Below, in pieces: positions 8,536 to 17,252 of a stretch of DNA of 64,000 nucleotides. The stretch is from an uncultured Clostridia bacterium (lineage in GTDB: Bacteria; Bacillota; Clostridia; Oscillospirales; Oscillospiraceae). Below the pieces are notes generated by a model. The model did not search any database. It was not told the origin of the DNA and worked only from the letters and a program-made list of their open reading frames with translations. The stretch lies in the NCBI GenBank assembly GCA_945877365.1, contig CAMCRV010000004.1:31408-95407 (forward strand), in the 5' to 3' direction. A program made the translations under genes and the position numbers. The stretch's first letter is position 1. The number at the start of each line of letters is the position of its first letter.

Positions 8536-9429
8536 TTATACAGTCTTGTGATTGGCTTGTCCAGTGCCGGGGAGGATTCGGTGCAGATAATTCAGCACCC
8601 GTTTTTTGTCTGCCGACCAAAGGGGTGCGATGAGATCCTTCTTTGCCCCGTCCCCGGTGATCCGGTGGACTACGGTTTCCGGGGGCAGCACCGCAATACA
8701 GGCGGACAGGATTTTGCCGTATTCTTCCATGGTCAGGCAGGAGAATGCGCCCCGGGCGTAGAGGGCTTCCAGATCGGTGCCCTTCAGCACATGGAGCAGG
8801 TGGAATTTTACCCCGTCTGTTCCGGCAGCCACGGCGGCTTTTGTGGTTTGCACCGCCATTTCCGCAGTCTCACCGGGCAGACCCAGGATGATGTGGGTCA
8901 CCACCTCCAGCCCGGCTAATTTCAGACGGCGCACGGCATCAAAGTAGACTTCGTTTTCATAGCCCCGGCGGATAAACCGGATGGAATCCGGATGGATGGT
9001 TTGCAGCCCCAGCTCCACGCTGACGGGCTTTTCCGCATTTAACCGACCCAGAAGCTCCACCACCTCCGGTTCCAGACAGTCCGGGCGGGTGCCGATGGCA
9101 AGACCCACAATGTCCTCCGAACCCATGGCCTCCCGGTAGAGGGCTTCCAGCTGGGAGACCGGGGCGTAGGTGTTGGTAAAGGCCTGAAAATAGGCGATGT
9201 ATTTGCCGCCCCTGTTTTTGGCTGCCACCCGGGCTTTGGCCTGCTCCAGCTGGGCGGTGACGCCGCCGCAGTCCGGGCAGAAGTCGCCGCTGCCCCGGCC
9301 GGAGCAGAAGATGCAGCCCCGGGTGTCCAGGGTGCCGTCCCGGTTGGGACAGGTGAAGCCCGCGTCAATGGAAAGCCGGTAGACCTTGCAGCCGAACCGG
9401 GCGCGGTAGGATTCATTGGCAGTTCTCAT
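8536..9429 (-). CDS. TIGR01212-family (YhcC-like) radical SAM protein
   Basis: This 297-residue radical S-adenosylmethionine protein belongs to the YhcC/TIGR01212 family. The cluster cysteines follow the family spacing, C-X11-C-X2-C, in FTCPNRDG...RGCIFC, and GLPGETAEMA is the SAM-contacting block. The C-terminal KKDLIAPLWSADKKRVLNYL is the conserved family tail. Family members are linked to tRNA or other RNA modification, but the reaction is unproven. The start has a modest Shine-Dalgarno sequence (GGTGAT). Confidence 0.9.
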   Translation of the reverse strand: MRTANESYRARFGCKVYRLSIDAGFTCPNRDGTLDTRGCIFCSGRGSGDFCPDCGGVTAQLEQAKARVAAKNRGGKYIAYFQAFTNTYAPVSQLEALYREAMGSEDIVGLAIGTRPDCLEPEVVELLGRLNAEKPVSVELGLQTIHPDSIRFIRRGYENEVYFDAVRRLKLAGLEVVTHIILGLPGETAEMAVQTTKAAVAAGTDGVKFHLLHVLKGTDLEALYARGAFSCLTMEEYGKILSACIAVLPPETVVHRITGDGAKKDLIAPLWSADKKRVLNYLHRILPGTGQANHKTV

Positions 9430-9541
9430 GGAAATATCACCGCTGCTACCATACCAGCTTTCCGGCAGAAAAGCAAGAGGGAGCGTTTGTGAATGAACGG
9501 TAAATTTTTTGGTACTTTTCCGGAAAAAGAGCCCCTTCGAC

Positions 9542-9569
9542 TTGCCAATTTCTTAAGAAGTGCTATAAT
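9542..9569 (+). promoter_or_regulatory. Sigma-A promoter of the lipid-kinase operon with TTCTTAAGAA
   Basis: TTGCCA (9542-9547), 16 bases, then TATAAT (9564-9569) with an extended TGC. The spacer contains TTCTTAAGAA (9550-9559), the same palindrome as in the two-component promoter at 2377. Confidence 0.75.
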
Positions 9570-9608
9570 AAATCCCATCATACGATACCAGCTGTGAGGG
9601 AGCTTTCC

Positions 9609-10505
9609 ATGAAAAAAATGCTGTTTATTCTCAACCCCATCTCCGGACAGAAACGGGCTGCCAGACATCTGGCGGATATTGTGGCTCTGTACAACCGGGC
9701 AGGGTTCGAGGTGATCACCTATGTCACCGGGGAGCAGGGGGATGCCACCCGGATGGCAGAGGAAAAGTGCAACGAGGTGGACCTCATCGTCTGCTGTGGC
9801 GGCGACGGCACCTATAACGAAACCATCTCCGGCCTGCAAAGAGCAGGCAGCAAGGTACCGGTGGGCTATATCCCGGCAGGCTCCACCAACGATCTTGCCA
9901 CCAGTCTGGCTCTGTCGGGGAATGTGATGCAGGCTGCCCGGGATGTGCTGGAAGGGGAGCCAGTGGCCTACGACATCGGAAAATTTCAGGATCGATATTT
10001 TTCCTATGTGGCCTCCTTCGGCGCCTTTACCGCAGTGAGTTACAACACCCCCCAGTACATCAAAAATGCCCTGGGTCACACCGCCTATCTGCTGAGCGGG
10101 ATTCAGGAGCTGTCCCAGATCCGCACGGAGCACATCCGCATGGTGCTGGATGAGGAGCGGATTGTGGAGGACGACTTCCTCTTTGGTGCCATCTGCAACG
10201 CCACCTCCGTAGGCGGCGTGCTGACCCTGGACCCCAATCAGGTGGATATGTCCGACGGCCTGCTGGAGGTGCTGCTGGTGCGCTCACCCAAGAACCTGAC
10301 GGAGCTGGGAGAGTGCATTCAGGCGGTGCAGAGCCAGAACTACGGCAACTGTGCTATGATTACCTTCCTGTCCGCCCGGAAAATGGAAATCTATACCAAC
10401 CCGGATATGGTCTGGACCTTGGACGGAGAACGGGAGGACGGGCACTCCCATATCCATGTGGAAAACCAGCATCTGGCGGTGAACCTGATGCGGAGGGTGC
10501 GGTGA
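9609..10505 (+). CDS. Diacylglycerol/lipid kinase family protein (YegS/DagK-like)
   Basis: This 298-residue soluble lipid kinase phosphorylates diacylglycerol or a related lipid at the membrane face. The glycine-rich nucleotide loop LNPISGQKRA is at the start, and VCCGGDGTYNETISGL contains the catalytic GGDGT motif. The second conserved block is VGYIPAGSTNDLATSL. The C-terminal beta-sandwich ends with TLDGEREDG. I used the ATG at 9609 (GAGGG 8 bases upstream); a GTG five codons earlier is possible. The NUDIX gene follows after 1 base. The promoter palindrome suggests control by the 2.4-kb two-component system. Confidence 0.92.
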   Translation: MKKMLFILNPISGQKRAARHLADIVALYNRAGFEVITYVTGEQGDATRMAEEKCNEVDLIVCCGGDGTYNETISGLQRAGSKVPVGYIPAGSTNDLATSLALSGNVMQAARDVLEGEPVAYDIGKFQDRYFSYVASFGAFTAVSYNTPQYIKNALGHTAYLLSGIQELSQIRTEHIRMVLDEERIVEDDFLFGAICNATSVGGVLTLDPNQVDMSDGLLEVLLVRSPKNLTELGECIQAVQSQNYGNCAMITFLSARKMEIYTNPDMVWTLDGEREDGHSHIHVENQHLAVNLMRRVR

Positions 10506-10506
10506 T

Positions 10507-10974
10507 ATGATTCTTTCCACCCTGTGCTACATCACCCGGGGGGACGAGGTGCTGATGCTCCACCGGGTGAAGAAGAAAAACGATATCAACAAGGACAAGT
10601 GGATCGGAATCGGCGGCAAATTCCTGCCGGAGGAAAGCCCGGAGGAATGCCTGCTCCGGGAGGCGCAGGAGGAAACCGGCCTGACCCTGACGGGCTGGAA
10701 ATGCCGGGGGGTGGTGACCTTCCTCAACGATTGCTGCGAAGGGGAATATATGTTCCTGTTCACCGCGGATGCCTTTGAAGGCGACTTGAAGGAGTGCGAC
10801 GAAGGGGACTTGCAGTGGGTCAAACGGGACTTTCTGGACAGCCTGCCCAAGTGGGAGGGAGATCAGATCTTCCTGAATCTGCTGTGGCAGGATGCCCCCT
10901 TCTTCCTGCTGACCCTGCGCTACAGCGGCGACAGGCTGCTGGAAGCGGTGCTGGACGGCAAAAAGATTCGATAG
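10507..10974 (+). CDS. NUDIX hydrolase (8-oxo-dGTP diphosphatase-like)
   Basis: This 155-residue NUDIX enzyme hydrolyses a nucleoside diphosphate linked to another group, and is similar to MutT/NudG-type proteins. The NUDIX box spans about residues 36-59, starting GGKFLPEESP and ending LREAQEETGL. All catalytic glutamates are visible. It starts 1 base after the lipid kinase stop and is followed 10 bases later by cutC, so three genes share one transcript. Sanitation of oxidised nucleotides is likely but not proven. Confidence 0.9.
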   Translation: MILSTLCYITRGDEVLMLHRVKKKNDINKDKWIGIGGKFLPEESPEECLLREAQEETGLTLTGWKCRGVVTFLNDCCEGEYMFLFTADAFEGDLKECDEGDLQWVKRDFLDSLPKWEGDQIFLNLLWQDAPFFLLTLRYSGDRLLEAVLDGKKIR

Positions 10975-10984
10975 GAGGGAAGCC

Positions 10985-11734
10985 ATGAAAACGGTTCTGG
11001 AAGTGTGCGTGGATTCCCTGGCCTCCGCCCGGGCGGCCATTGCCGGGGGTGCAGACCGGCTGGAGCTTTGCAGCGCCCTGCTGGCCGGGGGACTGACCCC
11101 CTATGAAATGCTGCTGCGGCAGATCAAGGCGGAATCGGACATTCCCGTCCGCTGCCTGATGCGCCCCCGCCCCGGGGATTTTCTCTACAGCAAAGAGGAG
11201 CTGGAGCTGCTGCGGCGGCAGATTGTGCAGCTGAAAAACGCCGGAGCCGACGGCTTTGTCATCGGCTGCCTGACCCCGGAGGGGGAGCTGGATCGTGAGG
11301 CCATGTTGCCCCTCGTGGACGCCTGCGGCGGCAGGGGTATCACCCTTCACCGGGCAATCGATGTGTCCCGTGACTTGGAGCAGACCTATTTGCAGGCCGC
11401 GCAACTGGGCATTGACACGGTGCTGACCTCGGGAGGAGCCTCCTCCTGCTTAAAGGGGAAGGACACCATTGCCAGACTGATTGAGCTCCGGGATTCTTTC
11501 GGGGGGCCGGAGGTGCTGATCGGTGCCGGGGTGAAGGCGGAGGTAATCCGCAGTTTCCGGACAGAGGTGCCGGGTAGCCGGGCCTTCCACATGAGCGGCA
11601 AAACAGAGCTGGAAAGCGCCATGGTCTTCCGCCGGGAGGGGGTTCCCATGGGACTGCCGGGACTGGACGAGTGGCACATTCAGCAGACCGACTCGGAGGC
11701 AATCCGCAGGGCGAGGAAGGAAATTGACAATTGA
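10985..11734 (+). CDS. cutC: CutC family protein
   Basis: This 249-residue TIM-barrel protein belongs to the CutC family, first described in copper homeostasis; its enzymatic role remains debated. Conserved blocks are LEVCVDSLASARAAIAGGAD, RLELCSALLAGGLTP, VRCLMRPRPGDFLYS, ITLHRAIDVS and VLTSGGASS. The length is normal for the family. AGGAGGGAAGCC precedes the ATG. It ends the lipid kinase-NUDIX-cutC operon. Confidence 0.92.
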   Translation: MKTVLEVCVDSLASARAAIAGGADRLELCSALLAGGLTPYEMLLRQIKAESDIPVRCLMRPRPGDFLYSKEELELLRRQIVQLKNAGADGFVIGCLTPEGELDREAMLPLVDACGGRGITLHRAIDVSRDLEQTYLQAAQLGIDTVLTSGGASSCLKGKDTIARLIELRDSFGGPEVLIGAGVKAEVIRSFRTEVPGSRAFHMSGKTELESAMVFRREGVPMGLPGLDEWHIQQTDSEAIRRARKEIDN

Positions 11735-11832
11735 CAATGGACAATTGACAATTAAGAAATCCCCTCAGGTGGATTTTGAATCGTCCCGGAGGGACACAAT
11801 CATTGTCAATTATCAATTTTCAATTGTCAATT
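11724..11832. repeat. Intergenic repeat family B, AATTGACAATT type
   Basis: A left arm of ATTGACAATT units, the cores AATCCCCTCAGGTGGATT and CGTCCCGGAGGGACA, and a right arm of AATTGTCAATT units make up this copy. It overlaps the last codons of cutC. Confidence 0.8.
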
Positions 11833-11840
11833 CAACAAGA

Positions 11841-11878
11841 AAGCTGCCATGGAGAACCAACTCCATGGCAGCTTTTCT
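11841..11878. terminator. Bidirectional terminator between cutC and the glucokinase gene
   Basis: A perfect 14-bp stem (AAGCTGCCATGGAG with CTCCATGGCAGCTT, 6-base loop) is followed by TTTCTT. It serves both converging operons. Confidence 0.85.
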
Positions 11879-11883
11879 TGTTG

Positions 11884-12828
11884 TTACAGGAACTTGTCCA
11901 AAGCCAGCTTGAAGGCGCCGTAGGCACCGGCATCATTGCCAAGGGTGGCAATGGTGAAGCGGACATTGGAGGCGGCATGGAACACATACTTGTGGAAGTA
12001 GGGCTCGACACCGTCCAGCAGAATCTGACCTGCCTTGCACACGCCGCCGCCAAGAACCACCACCTCCGGGTTGATGACGGAGCACAGGCTGCCCAGAAAC
12101 TGGCCTAAGTAATTGTAGTACCGATCCAGCACCTGCAGGGCCAGCTTATCCCCGGCCTTGCCGGCGTCGAAAATGGCCTTGGCATCCAGCTTCTCCACGG
12201 TGCGCAGGGTGCTGCCTTCATCAGAAGCAGCCAGAGCCTCCCGTCCCAGCCGGGCGATGCCGGTGGCGGAGCAGTACTGCTCCACACAGCCGCACTTGCC
12301 GCAGTTGCAGGGGATGGTCTCCTGGGGGTTCAGAACCATGTGGCCGATCTCCGCGCCGGAGCCGTGGGCACCGAAGAGCAGGTTGTTCTCAATGACAATG
12401 CCGCCGCCGACGCCGGTGCCCAGCGTTGCCATCACCATATTCCGGCAGCCCTTGCCGCCGCCCTTCCAGAATTCACCCATGGCGGCGACATTGGCATCAT
12501 TGCCGGCCACCACAGGGAAGCCGGTGAGCCCGGACAGCTCCTGGGCGATGTTGAACACCCCCCAGCCCAGATTGATGCACTTGTTCACCACGCCCTGACG
12601 ATCCACGGGGCCGGGAACGCCGATGCCCAGACCCAGAATGTCGCTGTCGGGGATGGCGTGGGCGGTGAGGTAGCCCCGGATGGCGGCGGCGATGTCGGGA
12701 AGAATCTGCTTGCCGCTGTTTTCCGTCACGGTGGGAATCTCCCACTTGTCCAGCATGGTGCCGGTTTCGTCAAAGTATGCCAGCTTGACGGTGGTGCCGC
12801 CAAGGTCAATGCCAAAGCCGTATTTCAT
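11884..12828 (-). CDS. glcK: ROK-family glucokinase
   Basis: This 314-residue sugar kinase should phosphorylate glucose to glucose-6-phosphate. The N-terminal phosphate-binding loop is GIDLGGTTVKLAYFD. The substrate and zinc region reads EIGHMVLNP followed by CNCGKCGCVEQY, the cysteine-rich ROK signature. VVLGGGVCKAG closes the nucleotide site. AGGAGGG 9 bases upstream supports the ATG at 12828. It is divergent from glucose-6-phosphate isomerase, its metabolic next step. A TATAAT on this strand (12863-12868) is the probable -10. Confidence 0.92.
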   Translation of the reverse strand: MKYGFGIDLGGTTVKLAYFDETGTMLDKWEIPTVTENSGKQILPDIAAAIRGYLTAHAIPDSDILGLGIGVPGPVDRQGVVNKCINLGWGVFNIAQELSGLTGFPVVAGNDANVAAMGEFWKGGGKGCRNMVMATLGTGVGGGIVIENNLLFGAHGSGAEIGHMVLNPQETIPCNCGKCGCVEQYCSATGIARLGREALAASDEGSTLRTVEKLDAKAIFDAGKAGDKLALQVLDRYYNYLGQFLGSLCSVINPEVVVLGGGVCKAGQILLDGVEPYFHKYVFHAASNVRFTIATLGNDAGAYGAFKLALDKFL

Positions 12829-12939
12829 TTTGAATCGCCCTCCTGTTATGTTTCTGCATCCCATTATACAGCCTTCGTAAAAAAATGCCAGAGGGAAGCG
12901 AAAAAAAGTTGGTTGAAAAAGAGAAGTTTTTTACAGGGC

Positions 12940-12968
12940 TTGCGTTTGCTGGGATTTTGCGGTAATAT
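12940..12968 (+). promoter_or_regulatory. Sigma-A promoter of pgi
   Basis: TTGCGT (12940-12945), a 17-base spacer and TAATAT (12963-12968) lie 36 bases before the pgi ATG. Confidence 0.6.
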
Positions 12969-13004
12969 AGAAGACACAAATAAACAGGAAAGGCGTGTTT
13001 TCCC

Positions 13005-14309
13005 ATGATTAAAGTCGATATCTCCCATGTATGGGGTCAGATCTCCCTGCCGGATATGCTGGCAATGGAGAAGGAAGTCTTTGATGCCCATGAGACGCTT
13101 ACCGAGGGCACCGGCGCCGGCAGCGATTTTCTGGGCTGGCTGAACCTGCCTGTCCGGGAGGCCACCGAGGAAATCACCCGGATTCAGCGTGCCGCTGAGC
13201 GAATCCGCAGAGAGAGCGATGTCTTCGTGGTCATCGGCATCGGCGGCAGCTACCTGGGCCCCCGTGCCGCCATCGAGCTGCTGCAGGGTCCCAACCACAA
13301 CATCGGCAAGGGCAAGGGCAATCCCCAGATCTTCTTCGCCGGCAACGGCCTGAGCACCCGGCACTGGAACGAGCTGACCCGGCTGCTGGAGGACAAGGAC
13401 TTCTCCATCGCCATCATCTCCAAGTCCGGCACCACCACCGAGCCTGCCATCGCCACCCGTGCCCTGCGCTGGATGCTGGAGCGGAAGTACGGCACCGACG
13501 GCGCCAACCGCCGGATCTATGCCATCACCGATCCCTGCAAGGGCGCACTGCGGCAGATGGCCACCGAGGAGGGCTGGGAGAACTTCATCATCCCCCCCAA
13601 TGTGGGCGGCCGCTTCTCCGTGCTGACGGCTGTGGGTCTGCTGCCTCTGGCAGTGGCCGGCATTGACATCATGGAGCTGATGAACGGTGCCATGGATGCC
13701 AAGGAGGCTTACGACCTGCGCTCCTTTGAGAACCCCGTGTGGCAGTATGCCGCCGTGCGGAATCTGCTGTACCGCAACGGCAAGGCCATGGAAATTTTTG
13801 AAAGCTACGAGCCGGGCTTCAAGATGTTCGGCGGCTGGTGGCAGCAGCTCTTCGGTGAGTCCGAGGGCAAGGACGGCAAGGGCATCTTCCCCGTCACTGC
13901 CGAGTTTACCGCCGACCTGCACTCTCTGGGTCAGATGATTCAGGAGGGTCAGCGGAATATCTTCGAGACCATGGTTCGCTTCGACGCTCCCGAGAACAAG
14001 TTCGTCATCGGCTCCGACTGGAAGAATCTGGACGGCCTGAATTATCTGGAGGGCAAAACCCTGGACTTTGTGGACGAGCAGGCCTTCCAGGGCACCGTGG
14101 CTGCCCATGTGGACGGCGGCCTGCCCGTCATCACCATGGACTGCGGAGAACTCAACGACCGGAAGGTGGGCGAGATGTTCTACTTCCTGGAGCTGGCCTG
14201 CGGCATTTCCGCCTACATTCTGGGGGTCAATCCCTTCAACCAGCCCGGTGTGGAATACTACAAGCGCAATATGTTCCAGCTGCTGGGCAAGCCTGGGTAT
14301 AACAAGTAA
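13005..14309 (+). CDS. pgi: Glucose-6-phosphate isomerase
   Basis: This 434-residue enzyme interconverts glucose-6-phosphate and fructose-6-phosphate. It is the short form usual in Firmicutes. GIGGSYLGPRAAIELL and SKSGTTTEPAIATRAL form the sugar-phosphate site. GGRFSVLTAVGLLPLAVAGI is the first PROSITE signature, and the C-terminal block around YILGVNPFNQPGVEYYK holds the catalytic region. Codons are strongly biased to the preferred set, as for a highly expressed glycolytic gene. It is a single-gene unit divergent from glucokinase. Confidence 0.97.
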   Translation: MIKVDISHVWGQISLPDMLAMEKEVFDAHETLTEGTGAGSDFLGWLNLPVREATEEITRIQRAAERIRRESDVFVVIGIGGSYLGPRAAIELLQGPNHNIGKGKGNPQIFFAGNGLSTRHWNELTRLLEDKDFSIAIISKSGTTTEPAIATRALRWMLERKYGTDGANRRIYAITDPCKGALRQMATEEGWENFIIPPNVGGRFSVLTAVGLLPLAVAGIDIMELMNGAMDAKEAYDLRSFENPVWQYAAVRNLLYRNGKAMEIFESYEPGFKMFGGWWQQLFGESEGKDGKGIFPVTAEFTADLHSLGQMIQEGQRNIFETMVRFDAPENKFVIGSDWKNLDGLNYLEGKTLDFVDEQAFQGTVAAHVDGGLPVITMDCGELNDRKVGEMFYFLELACGISAYILGVNPFNQPGVEYYKRNMFQLLGKPGYNK

Positions 14310-14342
14310 GGCGGAGCCAGACAGCGGAGAGGCCAATTGTTA

Positions 14343-14480
14343 TTGAATTGACAATTGACAATGGAAAATTGACAATTAAGGAATCCCTTCGGGATAAAAT
14401 AAATAATTCTGGGTGAAAGCTTCAGCTATTATTTTGAAATCGTCCCGAAGGGACACCACAATTGTCAATTGTCAATTTAT
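14343..14480. repeat. Intergenic repeat family B, AATTGACAATT type
   Basis: This is a full copy. The left arm has three AATTGACAATT units, the cores are AATCCCTTCGGGATA and CGTCCCGAAGGGACA, and the right arm is AATTGTCAATTGTCAATT. The arms could pair over about 20 bases. Confidence 0.85.
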
Positions 14481-14532
14481 AACATCTCCGCTCCCCCTTT
14501 GCATTTTGTATGAGGTTTTCCCAAAATAGTAG

Positions 14533-14561
14533 TTGCAAAAAAAGGGAAATGCTGATAGAAT
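14533..14561 (+). promoter_or_regulatory. Sigma-A promoter of the small P-loop gene
   Basis: TTGCAA (14533-14538), a 17-base spacer and TAGAAT (14556-14561) lie 44 bases upstream of the start codon. Confidence 0.7.
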
Positions 14562-14604
14562 TACCATACAGCAAAATAAGCTGCAAGCAAAGGAGGATAA
14601 TCCG

Positions 14605-15012
14605 ATGATTCATGTAATTATGGGCCTGAAGGGCTCCGGTAAGACCAAGAAGCTGATTGATGCCATCAACGCAGCGGCTGAAAATGCCAGCGGCGATGTT
14701 GTCTGCATTGAGTACGGCAGAAAGCTGACCTATGATGTGACCTATAAGGTTCGTCTGGTGGACTCTCAGGAGTATTCTGTTGACTCTGCTGAAAAGCTGA
14801 AGGGCTTCCTGAGCGGCCTGCACGCCGGCAATTTTGATATCACCCATGTGTTTATCGACAACCTCTACAAGACCATCGGCAAGGATGTTGCCGTTATGGA
14901 GGAGTTTGTTGCCTGGTGCGCCCGGTTCGCTGCCGACAACAGCATGGAAATTACCATGACCATCTCCGAGGATCCTGCAAATGTTTCCGACGAGGTCAAG
15001 AAGTACATCTAA
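14605..15012 (+). CDS. Small P-loop ATP-binding protein of unknown function
   Basis: This 135-residue soluble protein begins with a Walker A loop right at the N terminus (MGLKGSGKTKKLIDAI). A hydrophobic strand ending in aspartate (ITHVFIDNL, about 78-86) is a likely Walker B, and ITMTISEDPANVSDEVKKYI is at the C terminus. The fold resembles a minimal thymidine-kinase/RecA-like core with no extra domain. The start is set by AAAGGAGGATAATCCG before the ATG. The gene has its own promoter and terminator. I do not recognise a specific function. Confidence 0.8.
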   Translation: MIHVIMGLKGSGKTKKLIDAINAAAENASGDVVCIEYGRKLTYDVTYKVRLVDSQEYSVDSAEKLKGFLSGLHAGNFDITHVFIDNLYKTIGKDVAVMEEFVAWCARFAADNSMEITMTISEDPANVSDEVKKYI

Positions 15013-15025
15013 CTCCAATGCAAAC

Positions 15026-15056
15026 ACCCCCTGCGGAATCCGCAGGGGGTATCTTT
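15026..15056 (+). terminator. Terminator of the P-loop gene
   Basis: A perfect 11-bp stem ACCCCCTGCGG/CCGCAGGGGGT with a 3-base loop is followed by ATCTTT. Confidence 0.85.
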
Positions 15057-15071
15057 CTGCCCGGAATGTAC

Positions 15072-15110
15072 AAAAAAACCGGGAAAGCGATTGCTTTCCC
15101 GGATCTTTTT
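15072..15110 (-). terminator. Terminator of the zinc-ribbon gene (bidirectional)
   Basis: A 10-bp stem (CCGGGAAAGC/GCTTTCCCGG) is flanked by seven A on the left, which read as T7 on the minus strand, and by CTTTTT on the right. Confidence 0.85.
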
Positions 15111-15114
15111 GCAA

Positions 15115-15393
15115 TTAGCCGTTGGCACGCATCTGAGCGAAGCACTCGCTGCAGAACACGGGACGGTCGGACTTGGGCTGGAAGGGAACCTTTGCCTCGC
15201 CGCCGCAGCGAGCGCAGGTAGCAGTGAAGAACTCACGGGGACCACGGGTAGCGTTCTTGCGGGCGTCGCGGCAAGCCTTGCAGCGCTGGGGCTCGTTCTG
15301 GAAGCCGCGCTCTGCGTAGAACTCCTGCTCACCGGCGGTGAACACGAACTCGTTGCCACACTCTTTGCAAACTAAAGTCTTGTCTTCGTACAT
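15115..15393 (-). CDS. Double zinc-ribbon protein (zf-trcl plus CxxC-x17-CxxC)
   Basis: This 92-residue protein consists almost only of two zinc ribbons. The first has CKEC and CKAC with about 25 residues between (zf-trcl type). The second is CARC, 17 residues, then CSEC, exactly the CxxC-x17-CxxC pattern. The first half is rich in acidic and aromatic residues and the middle is basic (ARKNATRGPREF), suggesting nucleic-acid or ribosome binding. GAGAGGT precedes the ATG at 15393. The protein is widespread in Clostridia but has no known role. Confidence 0.88.
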   Translation of the reverse strand: MYEDKTLVCKECGNEFVFTAGEQEFYAERGFQNEPQRCKACRDARKNATRGPREFFTATCARCGGEAKVPFQPKSDRPVFCSECFAQMRANG

Positions 15394-15581
15394 TGGAATT
15401 ACCTCTCTTCGGTTAGTTGTTGCCCCGTGAATGCCCAAGGAATTTGGTTATACCGCAGGGTCAGGTTAATTGTGGAAATTTCACCACAAGCCGAATTATA
15501 CACAAATGTGAATAATTTGTCAATGGCTTATAAAGTCTTTTTTTCCTTATTTTCAGGATATTATACTGGTTTTCGGAAGTT

Positions 15582-16616
15582 TCAGATAGAAAACTGCCCC
15601 TGACAGGGGATGTGCAGGTGATCATAGGCCAGTGGTGTGACGCAGCGGCCCCGGGGAGTGCGGGTGAGAAAGCCCAGCTGCATCAGGTACGGCTCGTAGA
15701 CATCCTCCAATGTCACCGCCTCCTCGCCGATGGTGGCGGCCAGGGTTTCCAGACCCACAGGGCCGCCGCCGTAGTTCTGGATGATGGCGGTGAGCATCCG
15801 GTGGTCGATGGTGTCCAGCCCCAGCTTGTCCACCTCCAGCCGTTTCAGTGCCAGATCGGCGGTTTCCCGGGTAATGGTGCCGTCCCCCATAACCTCCGCA
15901 AAGTCTCGAACCCGGCGGAGAAACCGGTTGGCGATACGGGGAGTGCCCCGGCTCCGGGAGGCGATTTCCATGGCTCCCTCCGGGGCGATGGGCATTCCCA
16001 AAATCGTGGCAGACCGGGTGACAATCCTTGCCAGCTCCTCCGGGGTGTACAGCTCCAGCCGCAGATTCACACCAAACCGATCCCGAAGGGGGGCGGACAG
16101 CTGTCCGGCTCTTGTGGTGGCGCCCACAAGGGTGAATTTGGGCAGGTCAAGGCGGATGGAGTTGGCGCTGGGGCCCTTGCCCACGATGATATCGATGGCA
16201 AAATCCTCCATGGCGGGGTAGAGAATTTCCTCCACCACCCGGTTCAGCCGGTGAATTTCGTCGATAAAGAGGATGTCCCCGGGGTTCAGGTTAGTGAGCA
16301 GCGCCGCCAGATCCCCGGGCTTTTCAATGGCCGGGCCGGAGGTGATGCGGATGTTCACCCCCATCTCGTTGGCGATGACACCGGCAAGGGTGGTTTTGCC
16401 CAGACCGGGAGGGCCGTAGAGCAGGGTATGATCCAGTGGCTCGTTCCGGCGGCGGGCGGCTTCAATATAGACGGACAGGTTTCCCTTGGCCTTCTCCTGC
16501 CCGGTGTAGTCCGACAGCAGCTTGGGGCGCAGGCCGATCTCCCCGGCGTCCTGGGGGGCGAAGGTGGGGGAGATGATGGGGGAAGTATCCAGATCCGGGG
16601 AAAATTCTAAGCTCAT
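15582..16616 (-). CDS. ruvB: Holliday junction branch migration helicase RuvB
   Basis: This 344-residue AAA+ motor drives branch migration of Holliday junctions together with RuvA. Walker A is [13 protein letters not shown] and Walker B is [29 protein letters not shown] carries sensor 1 and the arginine finger. The C-terminal winged helix includes [22 protein letters not shown] precedes the ATG. It is the last gene of ruvC-ruvA-ruvB, 16 bases after ruvA. Confidence 0.97.
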   Translation of the reverse strand: MSLEFSPDLDTSPIISPTFAPQDAGEIGLRPKLLSDYTGQEKAKGNLSVYIEAARRRNEPLDHTLLYGPPGLGKTTLAGVIANEMGVNIRITSGPAIEKPGDLAALLTNLNPGDILFIDEIHRLNRVVEEILYPAMEDFAIDIIVGKGPSANSIRLDLPKFTLVGATTRAGQLSAPLRDRFGVNLRLELYTPEELARIVTRSATILGMPIAPEGAMEIASRSRGTPRIANRFLRRVRDFAEVMGDGTITRETADLALKRLEVDKLGLDTIDHRMLTAIIQNYGGGPVGLETLAATIGEEAVTLEDVYEPYLMQLGFLTRTPRGRCVTPLAYDHLHIPCQGQFSI

Positions 16617-16632
16617 AGTTGCCTCCTAACTG

Positions 16633-17235
16633 TTAATTTTTCATCACCATGGCGCGCAGGGCGTGGCGCACCATTTCCTCGGTGGTGGCGTTGGGATCCA
16701 CGCCCTTCAGGGCGGCGGAAATCTCGGCAGGGGTATAGCCCAGCTCCTGCAATGCGGCGTGTGCCAGGGCGGCGGCGTTGGTCTGGGCGGGGGCGGAAGG
16801 CGCAATGCCGGAGGAGAAATCCAACTCCGTGGTGCTGCCCCCCAGCTTGTCCTTCAGCTCCAGAATGATCCGCTGAGCGATCTTCTTGCCCACTCCCTGC
16901 GCGGCGGTGAGCATTTTTTCATCCCCGGTCATCACCGCCAGGGTGAAATTCTGGGGGCCGCCGGAGGAGAGAATGGCCATGGCGGCCTTGGGGCCGACGC
17001 CGTTGACACTGGTGAGCAGGTCGAAGCAGCGCTGCTCCTCCCGGCTGGAAAAGCCGTACAGATCATAGGCATCCTCCCGGATGGATTCGGTGATGTAGAG
17101 CCGGGCACTCTGGTTCAGCTTCAGCTGCCCGGCGGTATAGGCGGTGATGCGGCAGCCGTAGCCCACGCCGCCGCAGTCGATGACGGCAAGGCCCGGCTCC
17201 AGCACCGTGACAGAGCCGGATACATAGTAGAGCAT
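16633..17235 (-). CDS. ruvA: Holliday junction DNA helicase subunit RuvA
   Basis: This 200-residue junction-binding subunit has an OB-fold N-terminal domain (MLYYVSGSVTVLEPG onward). Helix-hairpin-helix motifs follow (LLTSVNGVGPKAAMAILSSG and AAQGVGKKIAQRIILELKDK). The C-terminal three-helix domain contacts RuvB (AALQELGYTPAEISAALKGV). GGAGGG 5 bases upstream fixes the ATG at 17235 rather than an earlier one 23 codons upstream. It lies between ruvC and ruvB. Confidence 0.96.
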   Translation of the reverse strand: MLYYVSGSVTVLEPGLAVIDCGGVGYGCRITAYTAGQLKLNQSARLYITESIREDAYDLYGFSSREEQRCFDLLTSVNGVGPKAAMAILSSGGPQNFTLAVMTGDEKMLTAAQGVGKKIAQRIILELKDKLGGSTTELDFSSGIAPSAPAQTNAAALAHAALQELGYTPAEISAALKGVDPNATTEEMVRHALRAMVMKN

Positions 17236-17252
17236 GGTTTCCCTCCAAAGAG

